A stretch of DNA of 5,314 nt, taken from the NCBI GenBank assembly GCA_964555065.1, contig CAZKRB010000104.1:1-5314 (forward strand), in the 5' to 3' direction. Below are positions 1 to 5,314 of the stretch, in pieces. Every line of letters starts with the position of its first letter. The stretch's first letter is position 1. The stretch comes from Syntrophus sp964555065 (GTDB lineage Bacteria; Desulfobacterota; Syntrophia; Syntrophales; Syntrophaceae). The notes below the pieces were generated by a model. It made no database searches and was not told the origin of the DNA. It was given only the letters and a program-made list of their open reading frames with translations. The position numbers and the translations under genes were made by a program.

Positions 1-995
1 ATCAGGGCGGCGGCGGGGTAGGTCAGGGCGATCCCCAGGGCGCAGCCCAGCAGGGTGATGACCAGGGATTCCCCGAGGATCAGGACGCCCAGGTGCCGGC
101 CGCCGAAGCCCAGCGTCTTGAGCACGGCATATTCTCCGAAGCGCTCCCGCGTCGTCATGGCCATGGTGTTGGCCACGACGGCCATGATGATGAAGATGAC
201 CACAAAGGAGACGATCTGGATGGCCGCCACGATCGCCCCCGTCATGGCGATGAATCCGAGCTGGAAGGCCTTTTCCGTTTCCGTCAGGGTCTCCGCCATG
301 GAATTTTTGAACATCCCGTCGATGGCCGCCGCGACCTGGGCGGCCACTTCGGGGCGGTTCACGCCGACCATGTAGAAGCCCACCTGGTCGGCGCGCAGGG
401 GAGCCGTCTTTTTGAGGGTTTCGTTGAGATAGTCCCAGTGGAAGACGAACTGCGTTTCGTCCACGTTCTCATCCCGTCCCCGGTAGATGCCCCGCAGGAC
501 AAAATCCCAGTTTCCCGGAAAAATCGTTCCTTTGAGCGTCACCGTGTCCCCCAGGCGCCAGCGGTACCTGTCGGCGAGCTTGCGTCCGGCGACAAACCCC
601 TTCCGGTCCCGGAGAAAGGCGGCTTTTTCGGCGGGGGTGAGGGTAAATTCGGGATAAAGGCTCAGGTAGGTTTCCGGCTCGACGGCGAAATTGGCGAAGA
701 AGTTCTTTTCATCGATGTAGATCCCGCCGAACCAGTTGCCCCAGGAGACCGTCTGGACGCCGCTGACCTGGCGGATTTTTTCCTTGTAGGAAAAGGGCAG
801 GGGGAAGATGAGGGAAATGGAGTTGCGCGTCACGAGGCGGGTGGCCGAAGAGGCCTCGACGCCGGCGTACCAGGCGCCGATGAGGGTGCGCAAAAGTCCG
901 AAGGCCAGCAGGGCGACGGCGACCCCGAGGATGGTCAGCCCGCTGCGCAGGCGGTTGCGGAAGGCGTTTCTAAAGAGGAGCCGAAAGAGCATCAT
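1..995 (-). CDS. FtsX/MacB-like ABC transporter permease (3' end cut by window edge)
   Basis: Membrane subunit of an ABC exporter of the FtsX/MacB/LolC type, expected in the inner membrane working with the ATPase encoded just upstream. Reading from the tandem ATGATG at 995-990, the frame stays open for 331 codons to the window edge. A basic N-terminus (MMLFRLLFRNAFRNRLRSG) precedes a first membrane segment at about residues 19-40. A long extracytoplasmic domain follows (about 45-245, MacB-PCD-like, with VSGVQTVSWGNWFGG at 78-91). A second membrane segment lies at about 249-279, then TTRERFGEYAVLKTLGF (281-297), the conserved cytoplasmic loop of FtsX permeases, and a third segment at about 303-328. 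Relatives run to about 380-400 residues with four membrane segments, so roughly the last 50-70 residues lie outside the window. The start overlaps the ATPase gene by 26 bases. A purine-rich ribosome-binding site (GGAGAAGGGG, 1005-1014) lies inside the ATPase frame. The substrate is unknown. The family is confident; whether ATG 995 or 992 is used is open. Confidence 0.9.
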   Translation of the reverse strand, partial: MMLFRLLFRNAFRNRLRSGLTILGVAVALLAFGLLRTLIGAWYAGVEASSATRLVTRNSISLIFPLPFSYKEKIRQVSGVQTVSWGNWFGGIYIDEKNFFANFAVEPETYLSLYPEFTLTPAEKAAFLRDRKGFVAGRKLADRYRWRLGDTVTLKGTIFPGNWDFVLRGIYRGRDENVDETQFVFHWDYLNETLKKTAPLRADQVGFYMVGVNRPEVAAQVAAAIDGMFKNSMAETLTETEKAFQLGFIAMTGAIVAAIQIVSFVVIFIIMAVVANTMAMTTRERFGEYAVLKTLGFGGRHLGVLILGESLVITLLGCALGIALTYPAAAL

Positions 996-1701
996 CCGTC
1001 AGGGTCCCCTTCTCCAGATGTCGGATGATCCTGGCCCGCTCCGCTGCCCGGGGGTCATGGGTCACCATGATAATGGTCTTGCCGGACTCGGCGTTGAGCC
1101 GTTCCATGAGGTTGAGGATCTCCGAGGCGGAATGCCGGTCCAGGTCCCCCGTGGGTTCGTCGGCCACCAGGATGTCCGGGTCGGTGATCACCGCCCGGGC
1201 GATGGCGACCCGCTGCTGCTCTCCCCCCGAAAGCTGGCGGGGGTAATGGTCGCTGCGGTCGGCGAGATTGACGACCCGGAGGGCCATTTCCACGTGCTCC
1301 CGCCGCTCCTTCCGGGAGAGGGACGTCAGGTAGAGGGGCAGTTCGATGTTCTCATAGGCGGTCAGCACGGGGATCAGGTTGTAGAACTGAAAGATGAATC
1401 CCACGTGGGTCGCCCGCCAGTGGGCCAGTTCGGTCTCCGCCAGGGTGGTGATTTCCAGGCCCCCCACGAGGATCGTCCCGCCGTCCACGGTGTCGATGCC
1501 GGCGATGAGGTTGAGCAGGGTGCTCTTCCCCGATCCCGAGGGGCCCATGAGGGCGAGAAATTCTCCGGCGGCGATGTCGAAGGTGATGTTCTCCAGCACG
1601 GGGACCGGCTGGCTGCCCCGCCAGTAGGACTTGCTGACGCCGCGGATGGAAACCATGGCGGATGCCGGGCGGAGATCTTCCTTTTCCATGGCGATGCTCA
1701 C
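970..1701 (-). CDS. ABC transporter ATP-binding protein, MacB/LolD-type
   Basis: Cytoplasmic ATPase subunit that would power the neighbouring FtsX-like permease. All nucleotide-binding motifs are present in the 243 residues: Walker A GPSGSGKST (53-61), Q-loop glutamine in FQFYNLIP (about 105), signature LSGGEQQRV (157-165), Walker B ILVADEP with catalytic Glu182, D-loop GDLD (185-188) and H-loop His215 in VTHD. The spacing and wording (FxFYNLIPVLTAYENIELPL, DEPTGDLD) are typical of the LolD/MacB/FtsE subgroup that partners mechanotransmission permeases. The longest reading begins with GTG at 1701, whose GTGA overlaps the TGA stop of the adaptor gene, a classical coupling arrangement. ATG at 1689 or 1656 are alternatives; the ATP-binding domain proper begins near residue 17, so the first 15 residues could be non-coding. 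The catalytic machinery looks intact. Substrate specificity cannot be read from this subunit. Confidence 0.95.
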   Translation of the reverse strand: MSIAMEKEDLRPASAMVSIRGVSKSYWRGSQPVPVLENITFDIAAGEFLALMGPSGSGKSTLLNLIAGIDTVDGGTILVGGLEITTLAETELAHWRATHVGFIFQFYNLIPVLTAYENIELPLYLTSLSRKERREHVEMALRVVNLADRSDHYPRQLSGGEQQRVAIARAVITDPDILVADEPTGDLDRHSASEILNLMERLNAESGKTIIMVTHDPRAAERARIIRHLEKGTLTDDALSAPL

Positions 1702-2915
1702 GGTTCCCGGATCTTGACGCGCGAGCCGTCCCGGAGGCGGTCCGGGGGGCTGATGACGACCCGGTCTCCGGCCTGCAAGCCGGCGCTCACCTCGACGAGG
1801 TCGCCGAAGGTTTCCCCTTTTGTCACCGGAACTTCCCGGACCCGGTCGCCTGTGATTTTATACGCGACGAGGCGATTCTCCCGCTTGACCAGGGCGGAGG
1901 CCGTCACGGCGGTGCGCAGGCGCTGCTCTTCCGGGCGGGGCGGACGGGAGAGAAAGGCGACCTTGGCGCTCATTTCGGGGAGAAGCCGGGCATCGGGGTC
2001 CAGAAAGCGGACCTTGACCAGGATCGTGGCCTTGGTGCGGTCCGCGGTGGGCACGATCATGTGGACGATCCCGCGGAAGCGGAGGTCGGGAAAGGCGTCC
2101 AGCTGAATCTCGCAGGGCTGCCCCATCTTGACGAGGGCGAGGTTGGACTCGGAGACATCGGCCTCCACCTGGAGGGAATGGAGATCCGCGATGGTCACGA
2201 CGGCCGCCTTGGCATTGGCCGCGGCGCCGATGGGCGTGACGATGTCGCCGACGTCGGCATTCTTGGTCAGGACGACGGCGTCGAAGGGGGCTCGGATCAG
2301 CGTGTAATCCAGGGCGGTTTCGGCCCCCCTCAGGGCCGCGGCGGCGGCCTTCTCCGCGGACTGGGCGGCTGCCAAGGCGGCCTCGGCTCTCAGGTAGCCC
2401 GCCTCCGTGGTGTCATATTCCGCCCGGGAGATGACGTCCCGGCGCAGCAGCTCCTTTTTCCGGCGGTAATTGAGGCTTGCATCCTGAAACTCCGCCCGCA
2501 CCTGGGCGATATTGGCCCGCGCCGTCCTCAGGTTGGCCTCGGCCTGGTCGCGCGCCGCCCGGGCGTCATCAGCCTCCAGCCGGGCGATGACGTCCCCGGC
2601 CTTGACCCGGCTTCCCTCTTCCACGGAGAGGGCCACGAGGCGCCCCGTGAGTTTGGAGGCCACCGCGGCCTTCCGCTGGGCCACGACGTAACCGCTGGCA
2701 TTCAAGAGAGAGAAGGTCTGGGAGGGGTAAATCCGGGAGACGGCGGCGGCATCCACGGCGACGGCGGGAAGCAGGCGGCCGGTCAGCGCAAGAACGGCCA
2801 GGATGAGGATCACCACGCCGGCCGCAATCCAGGCGAACAGGGGAAGGCGCCGTCTTCTGCGCACTGTCCGGTCCGATTTGTCGATAGTGAGCCGGGAAAG
2901 ATCTTCTGGGGCCAT
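1698..2915 (-). CDS. Efflux periplasmic adaptor subunit (HlyD/MacA/RND-adaptor family)
   Basis: Membrane-fusion (adaptor) protein of 405 residues that would bridge the inner-membrane ABC permease to an outer-membrane channel. The N-terminus is short and cytoplasmic with a five-arginine run (19-23), followed by a single membrane anchor at about 26-46 and no lipobox cysteine. The first half of the lipoyl/barrel-sandwich domain is at about 80-115 (SVEEGSRVKAGDVIARLE). An alanine- and glutamate-rich alpha-helical hairpin spans about 116-203. The second lipoyl half begins at TLIRAPFDAVV (205-215), with a beta-barrel domain at about 247-322 and a membrane-proximal domain at about 335-405. Length and domain order fit the family. 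It starts at ATG 2915 behind a good AGGAG site (2922-2926, 6-base spacer). It is the first gene of a three-gene operon, followed with a 4-base overlap by the ATPase. No outer-membrane TolC-like gene is in the window. MacA- or DevB-like roles are both possible. Confidence 0.93.
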   Translation of the reverse strand: MAPEDLSRLTIDKSDRTVRRRRRLPLFAWIAAGVVILILAVLALTGRLLPAVAVDAAAVSRIYPSQTFSLLNASGYVVAQRKAAVASKLTGRLVALSVEEGSRVKAGDVIARLEADDARAARDQAEANLRTARANIAQVRAEFQDASLNYRRKKELLRRDVISRAEYDTTEAGYLRAEAALAAAQSAEKAAAAALRGAETALDYTLIRAPFDAVVLTKNADVGDIVTPIGAAANAKAAVVTIADLHSLQVEADVSESNLALVKMGQPCEIQLDAFPDLRFRGIVHMIVPTADRTKATILVKVRFLDPDARLLPEMSAKVAFLSRPPRPEEQRLRTAVTASALVKRENRLVAYKITGDRVREVPVTKGETFGDLVEVSAGLQAGDRVVISPPDRLRDGSRVKIREP

Positions 2916-2921
2916 GAGGGA

Positions 2922-2926
2922 CTCCT
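2922..2926 (-). promoter_or_regulatory. Ribosome-binding site of the adaptor gene
   Basis: AGGAG on the minus strand with a 6-base spacer to ATG 2915. It supports this ATG as the start of the adaptor rather than an upstream or internal codon. Confidence 0.75.
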
Positions 2927-3006
2927 GGTTGATTGAAAAGGAAACCTTGTTGCGCGTCCAGCCGTCCGGCGGCGGGGGGACCGTGTCGGCAATTTCCGGG
3001 GAAAAC

Positions 3007-3022
3007 CTGTCTGCTCCGACAG
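3007..3022. repeat. Small inverted repeat near the predicted transcription start of the exporter operon
   Basis: CTGTC (3007-3011) and GACAG (3018-3022) are perfect 5-base arms around a 6-base centre. The dyad lies 5-20 bases downstream of the candidate -10 box, covering the expected +1. This is the usual place for a repressor operator, but 5-base arms arise easily by chance. The regulatory reading is inference. Confidence 0.3.
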
Positions 3023-3027
3023 CCTAG

Positions 3028-3056
3028 AAGATAGCGTTTTTTGCTTTGATTCGCAA
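3028..3056 (-). promoter_or_regulatory. Candidate sigma70-type promoter of the adaptor-ABC-permease operon
   Basis: On the minus strand, TTGCGA (3051-3056) and TATCTT (3028-3033) are separated by 17 bases, each matching four of six consensus positions. It starts about 10 bases beyond the T-tract of the groEL terminator and is the best match in this 220-base gap. It would leave a leader of about 105 bases before the adaptor ATG. The match is moderate; a regulated or alternative-sigma promoter cannot be excluded. Confidence 0.45.
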
Positions 3057-3066
3057 TCACCTGGAG

Positions 3067-3102
3067 AAAAAAAACCTCCCCGCCGTTGCGGCGGGGAGGT
3101 TT
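3067..3102 (-). terminator. Rho-independent terminator of groES-groEL
   Basis: A perfect GC-rich hairpin: arm CCTCCCCGCCG (3075-3085) pairs with CGGCGGGGAGG (3089-3099) around a 3-base loop. Three further A-T pairs extend it at the base (3072-3074 with 3100-3102). In the minus-strand transcript it ends in eight U (3067-3074). It begins 33 bases after the groEL stop. On the plus strand the stem is followed by only three T, so it should work mainly for the groEL direction. It separates the chaperonin operon from the exporter operon. Confidence 0.95.
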
Positions 3103-3135
3103 GCAGAGGGGGGAATGGACAATGTCTCCGGCGGG

Positions 3136-4767
3136 CTAGTAATCCATATCCCCCATATCGGGCATTCCGCCGGGCATGGCGGCCCCCTTCTTCCGGGGGG
3201 CTTCGGCGATCATGGCTTCGGTCGTCAGGAGGAGAGAGGACACGGAGGCCGCATGCTGGAGGGCAAAGCGGACCACCTTGGTGGGATCGATGATGCCGGC
3301 TTCCATCATGTCACCATATTGGCCGGCGTCGGCATTGAAGCCGAAATTCCCGGACTGGCCTTTCACCTTTTCCACGACGATGGAACCTTCAAAACCGGCA
3401 TTGCCGGCGATCTGGCGCATCGGCTCTTCAATGGCCCGCTTGACGATATTCAGCCCGGGGCGCTCATCGTCGGGAAGCTGGGCCGCTGAGAGGGCCGGGA
3501 GGGTCCTCAGGAGGGCGACGCCGCCTCCGGGGACAATGCCTTCCTCCACCGCCGCCCGCGTGGCATTCAGGGCGTCTTCCACCCGGGCCTTCTTCTCCTT
3601 CATTTCAATTTCCGTCGCTGCCCCGACCTTGATGACGGCCACGCCGCCCACCAGCTTGGCCAGGCGTTCCTGAAGCTTTTCCCGGTCGTAATCGGAGGTG
3701 GTTTCCTCGATCTGAGCGCGGATCTGCTTGACCCGCCCTTCGATTTCGGCCTGGCTGCCTGCGCCGTCCACGATGGTCGTGTTGTCCTTGTCGATATGGA
3801 GCCGCTTGCAGGTTCCCAGATCGTCCAGGGTAATGGCCTCCAGTTTGATCCCCATTTCCTCGGAGACGACCTTTCCGCCGGTGAGAATGGCGATGTCTTC
3901 CAGCATGGCCTTGCGGCGGTCACCGAATCCCGGCGCCTTGACGGCCGCGCACTTCAGGGTGCCCCGGATCTTGTTCACCACCAGGGTTGCCAGCGCTTCC
4001 CCTTCCAGATCTTCGGCGATGATCAGCAGGGGCCGACCGGTGCGGGCGATCTGTTCCAGGATGGGAACGAGATCCTGCATGACGCTGATTTTCTTGTCGT
4101 ACAGAAGGATGTAGGGATCTTCCAGCGCGACCTCCATCTTTTCGGGCTCCGTCACGAAATAGGGGGAAACATAGCCGCGGTCGAACTGCATGCCTTCCAC
4201 GATTTCCAGGGTGGTATCCATGCTTTTGGCTTCTTCGACGGTGATGACGCCTTCCTTGCCGACCTTTTCCATGGCCTCGGAAATGATTTCCCCGATCGTG
4301 GTGTCGTTGTTCGCGGAAATCGTCCCGACCTGGGTGATCTCCTTCTTGTCCCGGATGGTCTTGGAGATTTTTTTCAATTCGTCGATGACGATCTGCACGC
4401 TCTTGTCGATGCCCCGCTTGAGATCCATGGGATTCATCCCGGCGGCGGCCAGCTTGGACCCTTCGCGGTAAATCGCCTGGGCGAGGATCGTGGCCGTCGT
4501 GGTGCCGTCACCGGCCATGTCCGATGTCTTGGACGCCACTTCCCGGACCATCTGGGCGCCCATGTTTTCAAATTTGTCTTCCAGTTCAATTTCTTTGGCC
4601 ACGGTGACGCCGTCCTTGGTGATGGTCGGTGCGCCCCAGGATTTCTCGATCACCACGTTGCGCCCCCGGGGGCCGAGGGTAACCTTGACGGCATTGGCCA
4701 GGGTATCTACGCCCCGCAGGACTTTCTCGCGGGCAACCATGTCATATTTGATTTCTTTTGCAGCCAT
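3136..4767 (-). CDS. groEL: Chaperonin GroEL (Hsp60, Cpn60)
   Basis: Large subunit of the group I chaperonin, an ATP-driven cytoplasmic double ring of 14 subunits that folds proteins under the GroES lid. It is full length at 543 residues and starts MAAKEIKYD. Nucleotide-binding elements occupy the same positions as in the E. coli protein: TLGPRGRNV (30-38), Asp52 in TKDGVTV, DGTTT (87-91) and catalytic Asp398 in ARVEDALNATRA. The family signature AAVEEGIVPGGG is at 405-416, and the apical-domain segment AVKAPGFGDRRKAMLEDIA at 275-293. The C-terminus is a short version of the Gly-Met tail (MPGGMPDMGDMDY, 531-543) with only one GGM. The gene follows groES after 11 bases, with its own strong ribosome-binding site, and is closed by an intrinsic terminator. 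No frameshift or missing key residue is seen. Confidence 0.99.
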   Translation of the reverse strand: MAAKEIKYDMVAREKVLRGVDTLANAVKVTLGPRGRNVVIEKSWGAPTITKDGVTVAKEIELEDKFENMGAQMVREVASKTSDMAGDGTTTATILAQAIYREGSKLAAAGMNPMDLKRGIDKSVQIVIDELKKISKTIRDKKEITQVGTISANNDTTIGEIISEAMEKVGKEGVITVEEAKSMDTTLEIVEGMQFDRGYVSPYFVTEPEKMEVALEDPYILLYDKKISVMQDLVPILEQIARTGRPLLIIAEDLEGEALATLVVNKIRGTLKCAAVKAPGFGDRRKAMLEDIAILTGGKVVSEEMGIKLEAITLDDLGTCKRLHIDKDNTTIVDGAGSQAEIEGRVKQIRAQIEETTSDYDREKLQERLAKLVGGVAVIKVGAATEIEMKEKKARVEDALNATRAAVEEGIVPGGGVALLRTLPALSAAQLPDDERPGLNIVKRAIEEPMRQIAGNAGFEGSIVVEKVKGQSGNFGFNADAGQYGDMMEAGIIDPTKVVRFALQHAASVSSLLLTTEAMIAEAPRKKGAAMPGGMPDMGDMDY

Positions 4768-4772
4768 CGCTT

Positions 4773-4779
4773 ACCTCCC
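4773..4779 (-). promoter_or_regulatory. Ribosome-binding site of groEL
   Basis: GGGAGGT directly follows, and by one base overlaps, the TAG stop of groES. A 5-base spacer leads to ATG 4767. Terminating groES ribosomes are therefore delivered onto the groEL start, which fixes this ATG as the start. Confidence 0.85.
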
Positions 4780-5069
4780 TAGGATTCGATCACGCCGAGA
4801 ATGTCGTCTTCCCGCATGATCAGATGTTCAACGCCGTCGATCTTGACCTCCGTGCCCGCATAGCGCCCGAAGAGAATCCGGTCCCCTTCCTTGACGTTGA
4901 GGGGAAGGCGCTTGCCCTCTTCGTCCCGCCTGCCCGGCCCGGCGGCGATGACTTTGCCCTCCTGGGGCTTTTCCTTGGCCGTATCGGGGATGATGATGCC
5001 CCCTGCTGTTTTTTCCGTGTTCTCGGTCCGCAAAACCAGGACGCGATCGTGTAGTGGTGTAATTTTCAT
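4779..5069 (-). CDS. groES: Co-chaperonin GroES (Hsp10, Cpn10)
   Basis: Small chaperonin subunit that forms the seven-membered lid of the GroEL chamber in the cytoplasm. The 96 residues match the usual family length of about 95-97. The N-terminal strand MKITPLHDRVLVLR is the Cpn10 signature start. It is followed by the mobile loop that binds GroEL, with the hydrophobic contact GGIIIPDTAKEKP (about 23-35). The roof-hairpin region is around 44-55 (GPGRRDEEGKR), and VKEGDRILFGRYAGTEVK (59-76) and the C-terminal strand DDILGVIES (88-96) complete the fold. The start at ATG 5069 follows an excellent ribosome-binding site. It is the first gene of the groES-groEL operon, transcribed from the promoter near 5176-5203. 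Confidence 0.99.
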   Translation of the reverse strand: MKITPLHDRVLVLRTENTEKTAGGIIIPDTAKEKPQEGKVIAAGPGRRDEEGKRLPLNVKEGDRILFGRYAGTEVKIDGVEHLIMREDDILGVIES

Positions 5070-5076
5070 GCTCCTG

Positions 5077-5083
5077 CCTCCTT
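5077..5083 (-). promoter_or_regulatory. Ribosome-binding site of groES
   Basis: AAGGAGG, a near-perfect match to the 16S anti-Shine-Dalgarno, with a 7-base spacer to ATG 5069. A second GGAG (5071-5074) lies too close to the start to be preferred. The site could pair with the C-rich segment 5138-5144 of the leader (see findings). Confidence 0.85.
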
Positions 5084-5107
5084 ACAAAATGACTTCCACA
5101 TAGAATA

Positions 5108-5125
5108 GGCATGCTCAGGCATGCC
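5108..5125. repeat. Perfect 7-base inverted repeat in the groES leader
   Basis: GGCATGC (5108-5114), TCAG spacer, GCATGCC (5119-5125). Each arm contains the self-complementary hexamer GCATGC. The repeat lies about 40 bases upstream of the groES ATG, inside the predicted leader, so it may act as a DNA operator or as a 7-bp RNA hairpin with a 4-base loop. It is not the CIRCE sequence. A further GCATGC lies at 5183-5188 between the promoter boxes. Confidence 0.6.
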
Positions 5126-5139
5126 GGGTTCGCTGGAAA

Positions 5140-5156
5140 GGGGGGAAATTCCTCCC
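5140..5156 (-). other. Possible leader hairpin, G/C-rich
   Basis: In the minus-strand transcript GGGAGG (5151-5156) can pair with CCCCCC (5140-5145) around the loop AAUUU, with one A-C mismatch. The stem is short and no U-tract follows, so it is not a terminator. Its 3' arm could alternatively pair with the groES ribosome-binding site. No function is established. Confidence 0.3.
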
Positions 5157-5175
5157 GTCAAAAAAAGACGCCTTT

Positions 5176-5203
5176 AAAATAAGCATGCAAAGGACCTTGT
5201 CAA
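5176..5203 (-). promoter_or_regulatory. Sigma70-type promoter of groES-groEL
   Basis: On the minus strand a perfect TTGACA -35 box (5198-5203) is followed after 16 bases by TATTTT (5176-5181), four of six matches to TATAAT. Transcription would begin near 5168-5170, giving a leader of about 100 nucleotides. GCATGC (5183-5188) lies inside the spacer. No convincing heat-shock sigma32 promoter (CTTGAA with CCCCAT at proper spacing) and no CIRCE operator was found in 5070-5314. Confidence 0.6.
5183..5188. promoter_or_regulatory. Third GCATGC palindrome, within the groES promoter spacer
   Basis: A self-complementary GCATGC sits between the -35 and -10 boxes, about 69 bases centre to centre from the leader inverted repeat that carries the same hexamer twice. 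A protein bound here would block RNA polymerase. The operator reading is inference. Confidence 0.3.
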
Positions 5204-5234
5204 CAACGGCGGAAGAATTTTTGGCTGGAGTGAA

Positions 5235-5254
5235 GGGAAGGGACGGGACGGGAA
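5235..5254 (+). repeat. Tandem GGGAM pentamers forming a G-quadruplex motif
   Basis: Four consecutive pentamers read GGGAA, GGGAC, GGGAC, GGGAA. The four GGG runs separated by 2-base loops (5235-5252) satisfy the standard intramolecular G-quadruplex pattern on the plus strand, which is the template strand for groES. The tract lies about 31 bases upstream of the groES -35 box, within a longer purine-rich stretch (about 5227-5265). Confidence 0.6.
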
Positions 5255-5314
5255 CGAAAAGAAAAGCTTGAAAACACGGGGAAAAATTCAGGCCCGCCCC
5301 CGATAGATGCCGGG

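Noticed and set aside
93..2936. Overlapping plus-strand open frames of 311, 432 and 424 codons opposite the exporter genes
   Set aside because: Their translations are Gly/Arg/Asp/His-rich with no motifs, and they lie entirely opposite three well-supported genes. They are typical antisense shadows in GC-rich DNA.
2993..3004. TTTCC-GG-GGAAA dyad in the adaptor leader
   Set aside because: A short-armed dyad with a 2-base centre in GC-rich DNA and no supporting context; too weak to call an operator.
2569..3060. Minus-strand frame of 163 codons across the groEL-adaptor gap
   Set aside because: It runs out of frame through the adaptor start and its translation is rich in Arg/Pro/Gly without domain features. 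The adaptor has a proper ribosome-binding site and family sequence in the other frame.
3796..4782. Long open frame (328 codons) antisense to groEL
   Set aside because: It mirrors the codon bias of groEL, with a His/Gly/Asp-rich low-complexity translation and no recognisable domain. GroEL itself is unmistakable on the other strand.
5138..5166. TTTGAC and CCCCCCTTT on the minus strand as a sigma32 promoter for groES
   Set aside because: The boxes are about 11 bases apart and match poorly (no CTTGAA, no CCCCAT). The TTGACA/TATTTT pair upstream is better.
5156..5170. CGTC-A7-GACG dyad
   Set aside because: Only 4-base arms around a homopolymer; likely chance.
5267..5304. CTTGAAA followed by CCCCGAT on the plus strand, resembling sigma32 boxes
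   Set aside because: The spacing is about 24 bases instead of roughly 13-17, and it points away from groES.
5288..5314. Possible C-terminal end of an upstream minus-strand gene (reading ...PGIYRGRA, then TGA)
   Set aside because: Only eight codons are visible and any frame could show this. The sequence beyond the window would be needed.

Overview
All recognisable genes lie on the minus strand. They form two adjacent transcription units of a GC-rich Gram-negative bacterium. The Gram-negative call rests on an inner-membrane-anchored HlyD/RND-type periplasmic adaptor. The GroEL and GroES sequences look like those of Desulfobacterota (former Deltaproteobacteria, Geobacter/Syntrophus-like). That placement is from memory of family sequences, not from a search, and is tentative.

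Reading in the direction of transcription (right to left): 5070-5314 is a non-coding region holding a purine-rich tract with a G-quadruplex-type motif, a convincing sigma70-type promoter and a roughly 100-nt leader. It contains three copies of GCATGC, two of them forming a perfect 7-bp inverted repeat. Next come groES (4779-5069) and groEL (3136-4767), 11 bases apart, the classical chaperonin operon. It is closed by a strong intrinsic terminator (3067-3102).

Immediately past the terminator is a weaker promoter candidate (3028-3056) with a small dyad near the expected transcription start. It leads into a three-gene operon: periplasmic adaptor (1698-2915), ABC ATPase (970-1701) and FtsX/MacB-like permease (1-995, cut by the window edge). 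These genes overlap by 4 and 26 bases, so translation is probably coupled. Together they would form a MacAB/DevBCA-like tripartite exporter: the ATPase drives a mechanotransmission-type permease, and the adaptor links it to an outer-membrane channel not seen here. The substrate cannot be told from the sequence.

The gene content is ordinary. I find no mobile element, CRISPR array, tRNA, rRNA or novel multigene system. What deserves a second look is regulatory: no CIRCE operator is visible upstream of groES, and that region instead carries clustered GCATGC palindromes, a G4 motif and a leader that could fold over the groES ribosome-binding site.
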